Assembly (NCBI GenBank): GCA_941918925.1
Contig: OW799236.1
Location: forward strand, 103,556,562-103,620,561
DNA length: 64,000 bases
Reading direction: 5' to 3'
From: Phyto melanocephala
Taxonomy: Eukaryota; Arthropoda; Insecta; Diptera; Rhinophoridae
Every line of letters starts with the position of its first letter. Position 1 is the first letter of the stretch. Shown piece by piece: positions 1-11,677 of the stretch. Made by a program: the position numbers and the translations under genes. The notes beneath the pieces are model-generated. The model did no database searches and was not told the DNA's origin. It saw nothing but the letters and a program-made list of their open reading frames with translations.

Positions 1-130
1 ATAAAGATTTTCACCCTTAGGTTAATTTATGGAAATGGCTGTTACTGTTTGTAGATAGCTTCTAGGGATATTCGTAAAAAGATTTAAAAAAAATCAGATA
101 CTTATCGGCACAGCTATAGGCAACAATAAT
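1..130 (+). repeat. Possible fragment of the DINE-like family seen at 58420-59036
   Basis: A stretch around 50-125 ('gatattcgtaaaaag', then 'cttatcggcacagctataggcaa') resembles 58435-58500 ('gatattcgtgtaaaa', then 'cttatcggtaaagttataggcaa') at similar spacing. The similarity is short and imperfect and the fragment runs off the window, so this is a weak call. Confidence 0.3.
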
Positions 131-833
131 TTATAAATGTCGAGATTCTAAGGCTCCTATTTAATTTCTGTGTACACAAAATATACCAAAATATAAGCCG
201 TAGTTTTGAAAAACTGACAAATCAGTTTGAAGCTAACTGTGACAAGTTTACTTATAAACCAAAATAGTCTGAAACAATACATCTAAAATCTAACTTAACT
301 ACGATTTATCCCTGCTCTTAGATGAAGAAAAATAACCGAATCCTAGATGTAGAGACCATTTGGTCCATATATATTTTATGATAAAATTTAAATTTTTAAC
401 CAATATATTATAAATTATTTGAATGAATTGTATCGTATCAGCTTTTTTTGTTACCTTGTAAAACTAATTGGAATGAATTTTGATTGAACTGTATAAGTCT
501 TGAAAGTCACTCGTACATTAAAGACTAGATATTGTCTATGATTCGGAAAATAACAAAACAAGTAATTATGAAATATAAAGTGGGTGCATATACCTATTAT
601 CGCCAGCTAATTGTTTCAAAACATAGTTCTTGCAGAAGTATATCGGGTGTACATTTTTATTTTTATTTAATAAGACATTAATAATACATTCATTATACTT
701 TTCACACGATTTTAAGTATGCTGCCTTTTGGTTTTGGTCTAAAGTTTTTAATGCTTTGTTTCTTATAGAAGGTGTAAATATTGCTTACGCAATGATCGGT
801 CGATTATTGCCAAAAACCACAAAACAACTCGTA
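131..833. other. AT-rich tract, nothing recognised
   Basis: No coding similarity, RNA gene or repeat was recognised. The short open frame starting near 630 has no family features and overlaps the left end of the next element. Confidence 0.5.
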
Positions 834-1797
834 TATGAGGAGCCGCAGAACAAAAGGTGCTTTTTCGCATTTCGCGAAAAATTGGTTTTTTGGTATTTTT
901 ATAATATTTAGGTTGAAATCTTGTAGAAACAATCAAGTTTGCATTATTATTATTTTTTTTTTACAAAGTAAATGGGTTCTAAAAAATTTATGCTTAACAA
1001 AAGGTGCTTTTTTGATTATTTTTTATCAAAAGGTGCTTTTTTGATTATTTTTTATCAAAAGGTTCTTTTCCATAATCTTTGTGTAGTTTCACTTTTTACT
1101 TTAATGATCAAACCAAACTACAGTTAAAGTAAAATTAATCAGATGTTAAAGTCTTTGTGGAAAGTCTTTTAATAAAACAGTTTGGTAAAGACTGGAGTGA
1201 AAATCAGTCATTATTTTGGTACAAGAACATTTTGTACAACCAGGATAAAGGTATGGAGGATTCAATAGACGAAAATGTTGGATGTTCTTGCTTAGAAGAA
1301 GATGTTGGAACAAGAGTTTAACTTTAACAAATTTTATATGTATTTAATTTAAGGCTAAGAAAGAAATGTTTAAGTTGCAATTTTATTTAATAAAACGACA
1401 AAAATTATATACTTAATTTAACATTTTTTAATATATTAGATCAGGTTTAACCACATTCAGTCAAAATTTTATAGTCATTTATGTGTATTCGCATTACAAA
1501 ATATACTTTTTCCTTCTATTAAAAGAACGTGCTCTTTTACTTTTTTTAACAAAAGGTGCTTTTTTGCATTCTTTTTTACAAAAGGTGCTTTTTCCGAAAT
1601 AAAAATGGAATTATATCAAACATCCTTAATATTTAATAGGGTGACTTATGACAGTTAGATGCATCTGTAGATAAGTAAAAGACTTGTTAGCATTTGCAGG
1701 TTCTTGCAGTTTTTTAAAGTGGCGAAAAAAATAAATCTCAATTTCCCAAAAATTTGAAATGAGCGAAAAAGCACCTTTTGTTCTGCGGCTCCTCATA
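834..1797. mobile_element. Inverted-repeat DNA transposon, non-autonomous, with iterated boxes
   Basis: The left end (TATGAGGAGCCGCAGAACAA, running on through 'aaggtgctttttcgc') is repeated in reverse complement at the right end, giving perfect inverted repeats of about 35 bp at 834-868 and 1763-1797. TA flanks both sides (832-833, 1798-1799); a TATA duplication is equally possible because the junction is palindromic. Inside, the box 'aaaaggtgcttttt' recurs at 999, 1028, 1551 and 1580, with a variant at 1057, in addition to the copies in the ends. The 29-bp unit holding it is tandemly duplicated at 999-1056. Such repeated subterminal boxes are typical transposase-binding sites in several DNA transposon superfamilies. 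I cannot name the superfamily. A relic exon lies at 1142-1321. Confidence 0.75.
1142..1321 (+). pseudogene. Probable last coding exon of the element's own transposase (relic)
   Basis: An uninterrupted frame of 59 codons ends at TAA (1319-1321) inside the inverted-repeat element. Its composition is protein-like, with tryptophan, tyrosine and cysteine and an acidic tail (MEDSIDENVG, LEEDVG), unlike the Lys/Asn/Ile/Phe-rich translations of random AT-rich DNA nearby. It is preceded by 'attaatcag', a plausible 3' splice site, and has no start codon upstream in frame, which fits a terminal exon left after internal deletion. I do not recognise the family and saw no catalytic motif. It could be a chance frame; the low stop density over 180 bp in such AT-rich DNA argues mildly against that. 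Confidence 0.4.
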
Positions 1798-1799
1798 TA

Positions 1800-2271
1800 A
1801 TATGTTCTGGGATCGATGACTCATGACACTAGCTGAACGAAATCGAAGAAGGTCAGCGTTTTGAAGTCACCTAATACTTTATTCGGCTAAGGCATATAGG
1901 ATATTTTATGCCAATAATAGTTCTAAACACCGTTATTGACTGAAATTCAATAATTACCCTACCAAGTGTAAAGCAGATTTCAAAATATCTGTTTGTGAGA
2001 ACATCATTTGCAAGACTAAGAGAAAAATACATTTATATTTCAATTTGTCCACCTTTATTTAAAAAGCTTTATATTATAAAACAACATTGTTAAAAAAATA
2101 AAATCACGTGAGTAGAATTTCAAAATAATTGCTCAGTCAACAACCTGTGGTAGGAGTCGTAGGTTGTAAGAAATTAACTTCTTCATATTGAAGAAAACGG
2201 CAATAGTAAACATTTGGTCTGCTATGATGTATTTATATAACATTCTATAAGCATAGGTTGAATTTTTGTTA
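1800..2271. other. AT-rich tract, nothing recognised
   Basis: It separates two DNA transposons. No coding motif or repeat was seen. Confidence 0.5.
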
Positions 2272-2879
2272 GTGTTGGTGGTTAAATCTTAAGGGCCGAT
2301 GTTGAATGTGAACCACATCTAAACGTTAAGTTTTTTTTCTGTATTTCATTTAGCATTTCTTAATTTCAGACCAACTCAATTTGAACTAATAAAATATACA
2401 AAATCGAGCAATGCGTTAAAGTTATTCAGGCCCGTCATGAAAATTAGCGTTCAAATCAAAATGCATTTCGTGAACTTCGTAATTCTTTTGATCAACATAA
2501 TTCGTCCACAATCGGGAGAATTGTGAAAAATATTTAAATTTCAGCAAAACAGATCTGTATGAAATGTGAAAACATCTGCAAATGCCATCTTAGTTCGTTG
2601 AATGGGAAACATTGCTTTTTTTGCGATAGTATGGCAAAAGAGCAGTTAATTATGATTCATCATCATGCTCTACAATTGAACATCAACGTTGTCATTGAAA
2701 ATTTTAACCATCGGATGGAGGTGTACCACCGAGAACGCGACGGCCATTTGGCCGATATTTTGTTCCATACATAATTGAACCATACCAATATTATCATAAT
2801 AAGAAGATATGATAATGGTTTCCTAAATAATTTGTGTTTCATTCAAAATCAACATCGGGCCATAAAATTTAACCAAACT
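2272..2879 (+). mobile_element. Mariner-type deletion derivative (MITE-like), copy 1
   Basis: It starts with a degenerate inverted repeat ('ggtggttaaatcttaagggc') next to TA and ends with the reverse complement ('gggccataaaatttaacc'). Inside, traces of the N-terminal helix-turn-helix of a mariner transposase ('IEQ.VKVIQ', 'IGRIVK') lie between 2405 and 2540. A frame at 2559-2774 runs into the C-terminal tail (VVIENFNHRMEV, GHLADILFHT). The whole catalytic centre is missing. Similar ~600-bp copies lie at 16595, 26040, 46079 and 51064. The tail motif is characteristic of insect mariner-like transposases of the long-spacing (DD41D, rosa-like) kind. It cannot move by itself. Confidence 0.75.
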
Positions 2880-4673
2880 TTGTATGATATTAATATAGAA
2901 ATTATAAGCAAATTGTGTACATTTACCACGATGTAGAATTCCTACGACATCTTGTAAATTGAGCATATATATAATACCGCTTAAAAGTTATGGAGATAAC
3001 AAGAAAAATATTGGACCGAATGGCCAAACTCAATAGTAGTTTGTCACACGAACTTTGTGTATATCATTGCTGAAATAAGCCTATGATAAAATCAAAAATT
3101 TATTATGAATATGGGAAATAACGTTTTCCTTAAAATAACTCATTAATTACAGTTGTTTCGGAGAGTTAGTTTTAGTATTATTTTTCTGCAAATCTGGGGG
3201 TCACATATTTAATTTATGCCAGAACCCTTCCTTTTTGCAACACAATGAACAAACTTTCTTATTATTTTTCTCGGGTAATTAAGTTGAAACTGACTAAATA
3301 TCCATTATGAAAGTAATAATATAAATTCATAAAATATACTATTTTTTATTACATTATGGGATTGTTCGTTTTGTATTTATGGTTTAATTTAGTTATAATT
3401 TAAAGTAAACGAACCTAAATATACATTTATTTGTAGACATGGTATATTAGTATTTTTGTTTGTATAGCTCCTATTTACAACGTTTAATATTTACATTGAA
3501 ATTTCTTACTCTGTCTTTTATGGTTAATTTTATTATGAATATAAAATGATTGTGTGCATATCCTGAGGGCATTATTTACAAATATTAATTGCTTAAGCCT
3601 TTTTTATATGAACAACTTTAACACGTTTGTTGTTTATTCTCTTTTCGGATTGTTTTAAAATATTCAGTGCAAAGAAACATATAATATTTTTCCAATATAT
3701 ACGGTAGTAAATAACAATTTAATAGAATTTTAAACTTAACCTCTTAACCCCTTCACAGTTTGTAAACTGTTTGCAAATTTGTATTAATGGCATATTTACG
3801 GCAGCAGATTTATTTTAAAGAAAGTCGTATGGTACAAAAAGAGAGATGGAGAGAAACAGAAGGATATAGCTAAAGAAATAATAAAATTATAAAGGTTATA
3901 TTATCATTAAACCATAATACGAAACAATATAAAAAAGGGAAAGGAACACTTGGTAAGAACGGCAAAGTAGTTAGAGGAATTAAAAATAAATATTATGTAT
4001 CGAGAAAAACTTTGTAAATTAAAAGTTTAAAAAAAATAAAATAAAAAGCTCAAGTATAATAAAAAAAATTTTTTTTACAGAGTTTTGTATTGCAATGAGT
4101 TGTTAAATAATGAGATTATCAAGTATAATTCTTGCGCAAATACTTATGCGATTGTTTTTATAAAAAAATATTTTTTTTCTTAACAAGTAAGAATGATTTG
4201 GAGTAGGAACTATTTGGCAACTACGAGTTAAGCGTGTTTTGTTATTAAGGCAGTTATTATATAATTGGCAGCTTTCTTTTGTGACTTTACACCTTTTGGT
4301 TGTTTTGAGGCTTTTTAGGCTTAAATTTGTATTAAAAATGTTTAAATTTAACTAGAAAATCATGGTTTTGTTCGATGAACTAATCGGCCATCTGGGCAAC
4401 CAAATTTTTTTTTAAATGGCCATATCAATGAAGCATTATTTTTTTTAATGTTATTTACTGAAACTCCATTGCATTAAAAAATAAATATTTTTAAGGGTGC
4501 TCTTGAAATTCTGATCTGTGTACGCCTTTACTGCTTATTTATTTTTTCATACCTGAATTGATAGCTGTAAGTATTTTACTGAAGCTGTTTTAGCAGAAAC
4601 GAACGAATAACTTTCAATATACCTTTCAACAATAACTTTCCCTTTAATGAATACCAACTTACAATTTGTGCAA

Positions 4674-4828
4674 ATTAGTGTTCACTTCTACCCGGTCACA
4701 AAGTAAGCCAGATTATATTCAAGCTGCTTTCTAATAGCCTACCATGCTTCCTGGGTAATACTAATATGTATTCACTGAATGAACACTTTAGTATCTCGCT
4801 TAGTTTGTGTCCGAGTAGAAAGCGTTAC
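4674..4828. repeat. Small fold-back (inverted repeat) element, about 155 bp
   Basis: The left arm ('gtgttcacttctacccggtc', then 'acaaagtaag') and the right arm ('cttagtttgtgtccgagtag', then 'aaagcgttac') are reverse complements at roughly 24 of 29 positions, with about 90 bp between them. A further short hairpin ('attcactgaat') lies in the middle. This looks like a miniature inverted-repeat element, or half of a larger one. No target duplication was defined. Confidence 0.5.
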
Positions 4829-5212
4829 ATTGGTTTGTATATGAAATGGTGTGCATTTCTGTCTTACATGTGTGCATCGGATCATCGTTTCTGTATTTGA
4901 AATATTTGCCGCTTGTTATTTATTTACTCTGGTGATATGAAAATTCCCAGGTCTATTCACATATACCAGAAACGATCGGACAGTTGGAAGTTAATATTTG
5001 AAACATTCTTACAAAAAAATACAGTCTCAATACCTTCCAAAATTATGTAAAAATTGGTTTGGCAGAATTTTTCTGTATTTTTTTCTTCACCTTTTTAAAA
5101 AATTTATGAGTTTTATAATTATTTTGACTTTATTCGTTCACCGTGCCTAATAACGCTGCTCGTTCTAATAACAAATACTATTTAATGTACGTCATTATAA
5201 TCTGTCGGTGGT

Positions 5213-5231
5213 GCTATCACGGGGTGATAGC
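5213..5231. other. Perfect 8-bp hairpin
   Basis: GCTATCAC, three G, then GTGATAGC. It is GC-richer than its context. There is no following T-run or other sign of a function, and it could be chance. Confidence 0.3.
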
Positions 5232-6131
5232 CAACCATCAGGTTCTGTGTGCCAAGTTTCGAAGAAACAAAATTAAAGTCATTGGCAGTTCTTCCCTGTT
5301 ATAATCTCTTAGTTTATGTATAGGCACCTTGCTTAAGAACTCCGAATTGTATAAAAATAAAGATTACCATCTTACTTACGAGACAAATAATATTAAGCAA
5401 CAAGAGAATTGGGTTTGATATTCAAAAAAACGGAACAGCCAACTATAAATCTACTTAATGGTGAAAGGCAACAGTTCCCCGAGACGATAAGTTTAGCCGG
5501 AATGCCGTAAATCCGTTACCTTTGCCAGCATGTGCGATTAAACCATTAAGTTTCATATTGTATGAAAATATATCAAAACTCAGAGATATTAGTAGTTGCC
5601 TGAAGTCCGACACAAGGTCCAGCATCAGAAATTAAGTAGTCGCCGAATGTGTCTGTGTGAATAAATCACAGTACTAGTTTACACCAAAGGGGCCTCACAA
5701 ATAAATAAAAACAAATTAAAAGGGACTACAGAAACCTATAATACCAAACAGGCCTCTGTTCATTCATTCAGCAAGTACCTTTGACTACAATTTTATCTCC
5801 ATAGAAGGGTGTGTTGCCAGGGATGTTGGCATTAACACAAAATGTGTGCACACTGAGACACGTTTATATATGTCATGATGAACATAAAATAGGCCCTAAA
5901 AAGTTTAGGAACACAACGCATATAAAGCAGTCTTCCACAAGTGCTATTCGAAATAGGTAAATATTAAGCAAGAGATTTAAGAATCAATTTTTGGTAATTA
6001 ATTTTATACTAAATCCTATTTCAATTAATTTGTTGTTTTACATATAACAAAACTAATAAAAATTTTATGTATTGAACAAAAATTGAAACAATCTTACTGC
6101 AATGAGTGCTCTAAATCAACAAGTCATTTAA

Positions 6132-7788
6132 CCCTTATGTGAGTGACAGGGTACCCGGGTACCCATTTCATTTTCAAATAAAAATATTTTATGCTGGCAG
6201 ATGATTTATATTGCTCAAACTTTTTGAGAACTCTTAACTTTTTATTGTTTTTATATTTTCATTGATATAAGTCCAGTATATACCTTTGGATGGGCGAGGT
6301 ATATAGATATTTATTTTACACCCTCAAGCGAGTGACAGGGGTACCCAGGTACCCAAAGTTATATATATAAAAGTGGATGGAAGAATTGTTATTATTTTTT
6401 TAAAAAACATTTTCTAAAGCATATTTCTTCGAAAAAATGAGAAAATTTATTTTAGAAAAAAAAATATAATACCTGCGCTTATAGTTAATAGATTTTAAAG
6501 CTGTAAGAAACCACACACATGTATAGTATTTTGATTTATATTTTTTGCCAGACTTATAATATTTACGTAAGTTATAATTCAACATATTTCAAATATCTCG
6601 GAGTGCAGCAGTTTTGTCATTTTCGACACGTGACTCACGAATAACTACGTTATCAAATTGTATAAAACGTAAAAGCATTTTAAACCTATCATATAATATT
6701 GCAGCCCGAGTAAGGGGTAGGTGATTAGATTTCCACAACTCAGTCAAATTCTCCTTATTAGATTTGTAAACGCCACAAACAATCAATAAACCAAAAAATG
6801 CGTCTAGCTCATTTTCTGTAAATGGTGTGAAGATTTTATTTTGTGACTTTTTATTAGAATTCGGATACCTGCCGTGTAAATTTCCATTGTATTCATCAGT
6901 TTCGATTTTTTCACGTAAAATTATATCGCACATTTCGCTGGAAAAAAAACTTTTGAATATATATTTTGGTGTAGAAATGTGCAAACCAGGTACTGCGCCA
7001 AAGCGTTGCCTTAAAATATTCCGGTTTATTGACTGAAATTCTGGAAATGGGTCAAGAAACCAAAAAGTTCCATATTTAGCACAAAGTTCACTATTCGATT
7101 CCACTTCTTCGCTGTCATTTGAGTCGTATGAGTTTTCATCAGTTTCTAGACATGGGTACTAACTGATGCTTCTGATCTCATATCGCCAGAAACGATAAAT
7201 TCTTCCTCATCACTTTCACATTCACTTAATATATTTTAAATTTCCAATAAATTTAATCCTTTAGGACGGACTCAGTCTGTCATTTTATAAAACTTAATTC
7301 ACTTATTCCCGGCTAAAAACAATTAAGAATGAAATTGTGATGTCATTGTATTGTTGAATATGCTACTGTTTATAAAATGGCAAACCACCAATATAATGGC
7401 TACGCGTTGTTGTTAAGGCTCATAAAAAGAGGAATCGCAAATATTAAGTTTTGTTCAAAAACTATTATGACAATATAGCGAGTAGTAATATAAAATTCAT
7501 AAGATAGGAAGTACCAAATTCAAGCTGTAGGGATTCCTGCTGAAATATTTTTGTTTTATATATTAGTGCTAGTGGTTAAATAAATTTTTGTACTAAAAAC
7601 TTAAAAAACGGAAAGACCAAAATGCATGTTATATTATAAGATGAATCCTAAGAACAAAAAATCATTTTAATGCAATTTAACGTACAGAAGTATTGAAAAA
7701 ATATGCAATTTTCATACAATTTGTGTGTGGGTACCCGGGTACCCCTGTCACTCTAGAGAAGGTGTTTTTTTTGTCACTCAAATAAGGG
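6132..7788 (-). mobile_element. piggyBac-type DNA transposon, internally deleted (family 1)
   Basis: The element is flanked by TTAA on both sides (6128-6131 and 7789-7792), the target site of piggyBac transposons. The ends are inverted repeats: CCCTTATGTGAGTGACA on the left and, in reverse complement, CCCTTATTTGAGTGACA on the right. Just inside lies the palindrome GGGTACCCGGGTACCC (6149-6164 and 7729-7744), with a variant at 6339-6354 that is itself preceded by a second copy of the end sequence (CCCTCAAGCGAGTGACAG at 6321). The element is 1657 bp and carries a broken, truncated transposase on the minus strand. It is too short for a full transposase gene and is non-autonomous. Confidence 0.9.
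6540..7290 (-). pseudogene. piggyBac-type transposase, broken N-terminal half
   Basis: Read on the minus strand from about 7290. An acidic N-terminal region is interrupted by stops and a frameshift near 7150. A clean frame of about 171 codons (7104-6589) then matches the start of the piggyBac transposase domain (DDE_Tnp_1_7 type): FTENELDAFFGLLIVCGVYK, ELWKSNHLPLTRAAI, YDRFKMLLRFIQFDN and ENDKTAALRDI, in the family's order. A TGA follows directly where the family usually has an aromatic residue, and the same frame continues with NMLNYNLRKYYKSG before similarity is lost. The segments that carry the three catalytic aspartates are absent, so the protein could not transpose. It reads from the right end inward, as expected for a gene within the element. 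Confidence 0.85.
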
Positions 7789-7792
7789 TTAA

Positions 7793-10429
7793 AGAAAGCA
7801 GATGTCAATATAAAACAATAAAAAAATCATTAATAATAAGGTTTTGAGTAATATATGACCTTTTTTTACTCCTTAACAAAACCTTAATTAATATTTAACA
7901 GTTAGAATATTAATGTCGAGATAAATTAAATCAGACTAAATTTTATCAGACTAAGTTGACCCTAGTTTTTCGATTAGCCTTTTTATTTTACTATAGCGTA
8001 AAAAATTTATAAAAATCTATTACATAAATTAAAGCAACAAAATACTTGAATCTCGGAGTGCGGTAAAACGCCAAAATAAGATAAAATACATTGCTAACTC
8101 CATGCGATTATATAGATACCGGGCTATCCAAATATAATTAGAAATAAAAAATTCAACATTTTGGAATATCTTGAATACCTTGAAATACTTAAGCTAAAGT
8201 TTTCAAAAGTTATAAAATTAATTTAAGTTTGGGCGATGGAAAAACACGTTGGAAAGTGGCTAGAGGACATTAATCTTGAAAACTTGATGAAGACTCTGAT
8301 CTTTAGAATGCAGGCAAATATTAGGAAAACTAACTAGTGTAGTAACAAGTCTCACGGTGCTGAGAACTTACGTAGCTATTGGACTATAGGACGACACTGC
8401 ATTGAGAGTTTTTAAAGAAAAATAGGAGACTTTAAAATACTATCTATGTTAGTTCCTTGCGTTTCGGCAAGCATGAAAGGTATATCGTTGATACTATAAA
8501 ATTTTTTTTAATATCTAAAGAACTAGTATTGAAAGTTCATAAAGAATTATATTGAAGAGATTTAAGTCTTGACGTTGTGAAAATATTAGGTTGAGTTTAA
8601 AATTATTGTTCTAATTTCTCACAGTACACAAAATGCTAATTTGTCAATTTGACCTAAGGCAACACAAAATTTTCCATTTATTTAAACAAAAATCCAATAA
8701 CTATGTACAAATTGCCTTTCCTATATAATTTAAAGTTTTCCCCCATACAAATTAAAAGAAAAACAATTTATCTACTTAATGATTCTAATAAAAAATATGT
8801 AGTTTTCGTATTTAGATTATCTACAGCCAATATCATTATGTAACTGACAAAAATAATGTTAAATAAAATATTGGCAATAAATCATTGTTCAATTATGCTG
8901 CCATAAAGAGAGAAGAAGAAATATAAAGAAAGCAAATATTGTAGTCATGCATTAAAAGTAAATATTGCAATTTGCAAAGTCATTATTTATAATATTGTTT
9001 TTTATCTGTACGTCTAGCTAAATGGTAATATTTGGCAAATTACTTTTTTTTTCTTAAATAAACTTGATGGTCTCTGAGTGAAGAAGAACATGGAAATTAT
9101 TACAACTTGGCAGTTTTTCTTTAAGAAAATATAAAAGTAAAATAACCAAAGTTGCAAATGATGAATAAGTATGTAAATTTGTTGTCCTTTAAAATATAAT
9201 TTACCTTTTGCTTTGCTTTATATAGATATATAAGCAACAACAACAAAAAGCACAAAGATTTTCTTTAAGAGTATCTAATGATATTAAAGAAGTTTCGCCA
9301 AGTCGTGACTGTAATATTTGAGCATTAATATACTTATATTCATTTGTGTGTATTATTTTATTTGTTTCACTTTTTTCCAATTTTCCTCTCTATAGAACAA
9401 TTACCAATTTAAAAAAAAGCAAAAAAAAAAACACTAAAAAAATATCATGAAATATAAAAATAGCTGCTTTAAATACTAATGAACCTGGCATAATGTTGTT
9501 TTAATACAAGTAAATATTTTCAATACAATAGGTTGGCATTTGAATACAACCTACATAATGCGCCATTTTTCTCTATTCTAGTTTTTTTTTTCTGAATTTT
9601 CTTTAGTCATTGTTGTAAGCTGACAGGTAGTAGAGATTTATTGTTCACTTTTCACGTACTTTTGCAAGAAATTTGAATTTTATATTTATTATAAGGCGCC
9701 AGAAGATGCAAAATACTTTAAAAATACAAAATTTAGATAAATCCTGTTAGAAAATAAAACAAGAGTTTCCCTTTCTCTCCTTACTCTGCCGTGATTTATA
9801 ATGCCACTATAGCTGTGTTGGCTGTTAAGAAGAAACACACGCATAAAAATAGACAAATCGTAAATATTTCCATGATGACCTTTAGAAAAGTATTTTTGTT
9901 TTAATGGCACAAAAAAAAGATAAATAAAAAGTTTTTAAGACTTTGTATAAGACTTTTTGTTTACAATTTTCTAAGTTTTTTTTTACGTCAACCAATTACC
10001 TGCCGTATTTGAAGTTTGAGATTTATTCGAAAAAGTAAACTTTTGAATAACATAAAGCTGTTAAAATAATTAGATCATATGGCAATTATAGTACCAATTC
10101 TACCCTCATGGGTTACTATGTTTCATATCTTTGCAAATTTCATGATTTTTATTTTATCTGTTAATATTTTAAAAGAAAAAGTTTAATGAATTCCACATTT
10201 TAATGAAGTTATTAGAAATTATGTAAAAAAATATAACATATTCTTCGATCGTTTACTTAAAGGTTTTACTATTTTGTGCTGGATTTTAGAGAAATTTGAA
10301 ATTTCTGTAAACGAACGCAAACCAGTAAATTTCAATAAAAAAATATTCAATAATTTTAAGTATACGAAAAAGCAATATATGTTACCAACACTTGAAAATG
10401 ATTTTAGGAATATGACGGATTGCACATTT
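7793..10429. other. AT-rich tract without recognised genes
   Basis: It consists mostly of simple A/T-rich sequence. A denser patch near 8230-8400 has no match that I can defend. The minus-strand frame at 9689-9910 has no family features. Confidence 0.5.
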
Positions 10430-11000
10430 TCGTGACATAAAACACATGAACAAGTTTGCCCTCCAAGGAGTCAGTTGTATCTGGTTTGCAAGCATGAACC
10501 AGTGAATTAATTTTTCCCCACAGAAAATAACCAATAGGTGTTAAATCGCATACTTTAATTTAAAAATATTTAAAACAAGCATTGGACTTGTTTATTAATT
10601 AGTTTGAACTTAGCCGTTTAATACACACCACTTAAACAGGGTAAATTAAAAAAACACTTGCCTTTGTAACACAGGTCGTTGTGTTATCGATAATGTTAAA
10701 GTGACATAGCAGAACATAGGCGTCACGCGTCAAAGCTCTTTAATCAAAAGTAATATTAATTTAATTTGTTTCACAAGACCCAGTCAGTTTTTCAGGAAGT
10801 GACCGCGTCTCAACATATACGTGAGGCTTATCATCACTCCAAATACGGCAGTTTTGTTAATTGACATATCCACTCCAATAAAAGTAAGCTTTAGCGCTAA
10901 ACAAAATTCATACTGTTAGTATTTTGAACTGAAACTTGATTAAAAAAAAAAATTTGCACAGTTTGGAAGCTTTGTTCAGGCGTCAGTCTATTTATGTTGT
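10430..11000 (-). pseudogene. Mariner-type transposase relic
   Basis: On the minus strand the pieces come in the right order. An N-terminal segment (INRLTPEQSFQTVQ) lies near 11000-10950. The first catalytic region (FSAKAYFYWSGYVN, stop, QNCRIWSDDKPHVYVET) lies near 10910-10800. The last catalytic region (CDLTPIGYFLWGKINSLVHA) lies near 10555-10490. The known family motifs are FSDEAHF, NKQNCRIW and CDLTPLDFFLWG, so at least the aspartate of FSDE is changed here (to Lys, in FSAK), and the final aspartate of TPLD is Gly. Between the second and third pieces the frame is lost. This is an old, inactive copy of a different subfamily from the derivative at 2272. Confidence 0.75.
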
Positions 11001-11677
11001 AATGCCAAACCAAACTTAACATAAATCACTTGACTTCTGACAACATGGCCGCCAGTTAAAAAAAAATTTTGAAAATTTAAAGTTCCATAATTCTATAAAA
11101 ACACCTGTTACTTTAGTTTTTTCCAATAGTGCAAATAATTTTATTATAATGTTAATCTAAATGTAAAGAAATAAAGAAATACCAATGAATATCGCTTATT
11201 TAAATAAAAAAGGTAATTTTAAATCAATTGAAAAACTAACAGATGGATGTCAATTAAATTTCTTGATTTCCGATATAGATTAGTTGTTACTTGTATTATT
11301 TTGCAAAAAAATGCCTAAAAATATTTTGTATCTAAATAAATTGTAACATGATTTTCTGTGCCGATTAACTATAAGATTATTCAAAACAAGTGCAACCTTA
11401 AACGCAGATTCAGATGTAAACTTTTAAGACATTTACACCTGTTCCTGTTTTTTTATCTCCTTTTTGTGCCACATGACCCCTAACGGAATGTTATTATATT
11501 TTTGTTTGTTTATGTTGTATTGGGTTTGTTTTGTACAAATTTGTTTGTTCTCTCAACCACCCTGTTGCGTATGAGTGTTATTGCTAAGTACAAAAGAATT
11601 TCTAACCACCAATATTAATCATACATCATGTAGTCCTTCCATTACCCAGTAGAAAACACATAACGAAGATATTCCCA
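11001..11677. other. AT-rich tract, nothing recognised
   Basis: It may hold the 5' terminus of the mariner relic ('ggcggccatgttgtcagaag', read on the minus strand), but no inverted partner was found. The sequence 'gaagatattcccagca' at 11665-11680 is shared, inverted, with the far end of the second repeat copy at 24158. Confidence 0.4.

Larger units (their letters stand above)
2880..6127. other. Long AT-rich tract without recognised genes
   Basis: It contains the small fold-back repeat at 4674-4828 and a short hairpin at 5213-5231. The part from 5150 to 5960 is somewhat less AT-rich and more complex than its surroundings, but no translation matched a family I know. Confidence 0.5.

Noticed and set aside
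6400..6585. Separate 61-codon minus-strand gene inside the piggyBac element
   Set aside because: Its first residues continue the transposase frame directly after an in-frame TGA. The rest is low-complexity, so it is part of the same pseudogene region.
8230..8400. Denser patch resembling LINE C-terminal text
   Set aside because: Only scattered residues fit; the motif order and spacing were not convincing.
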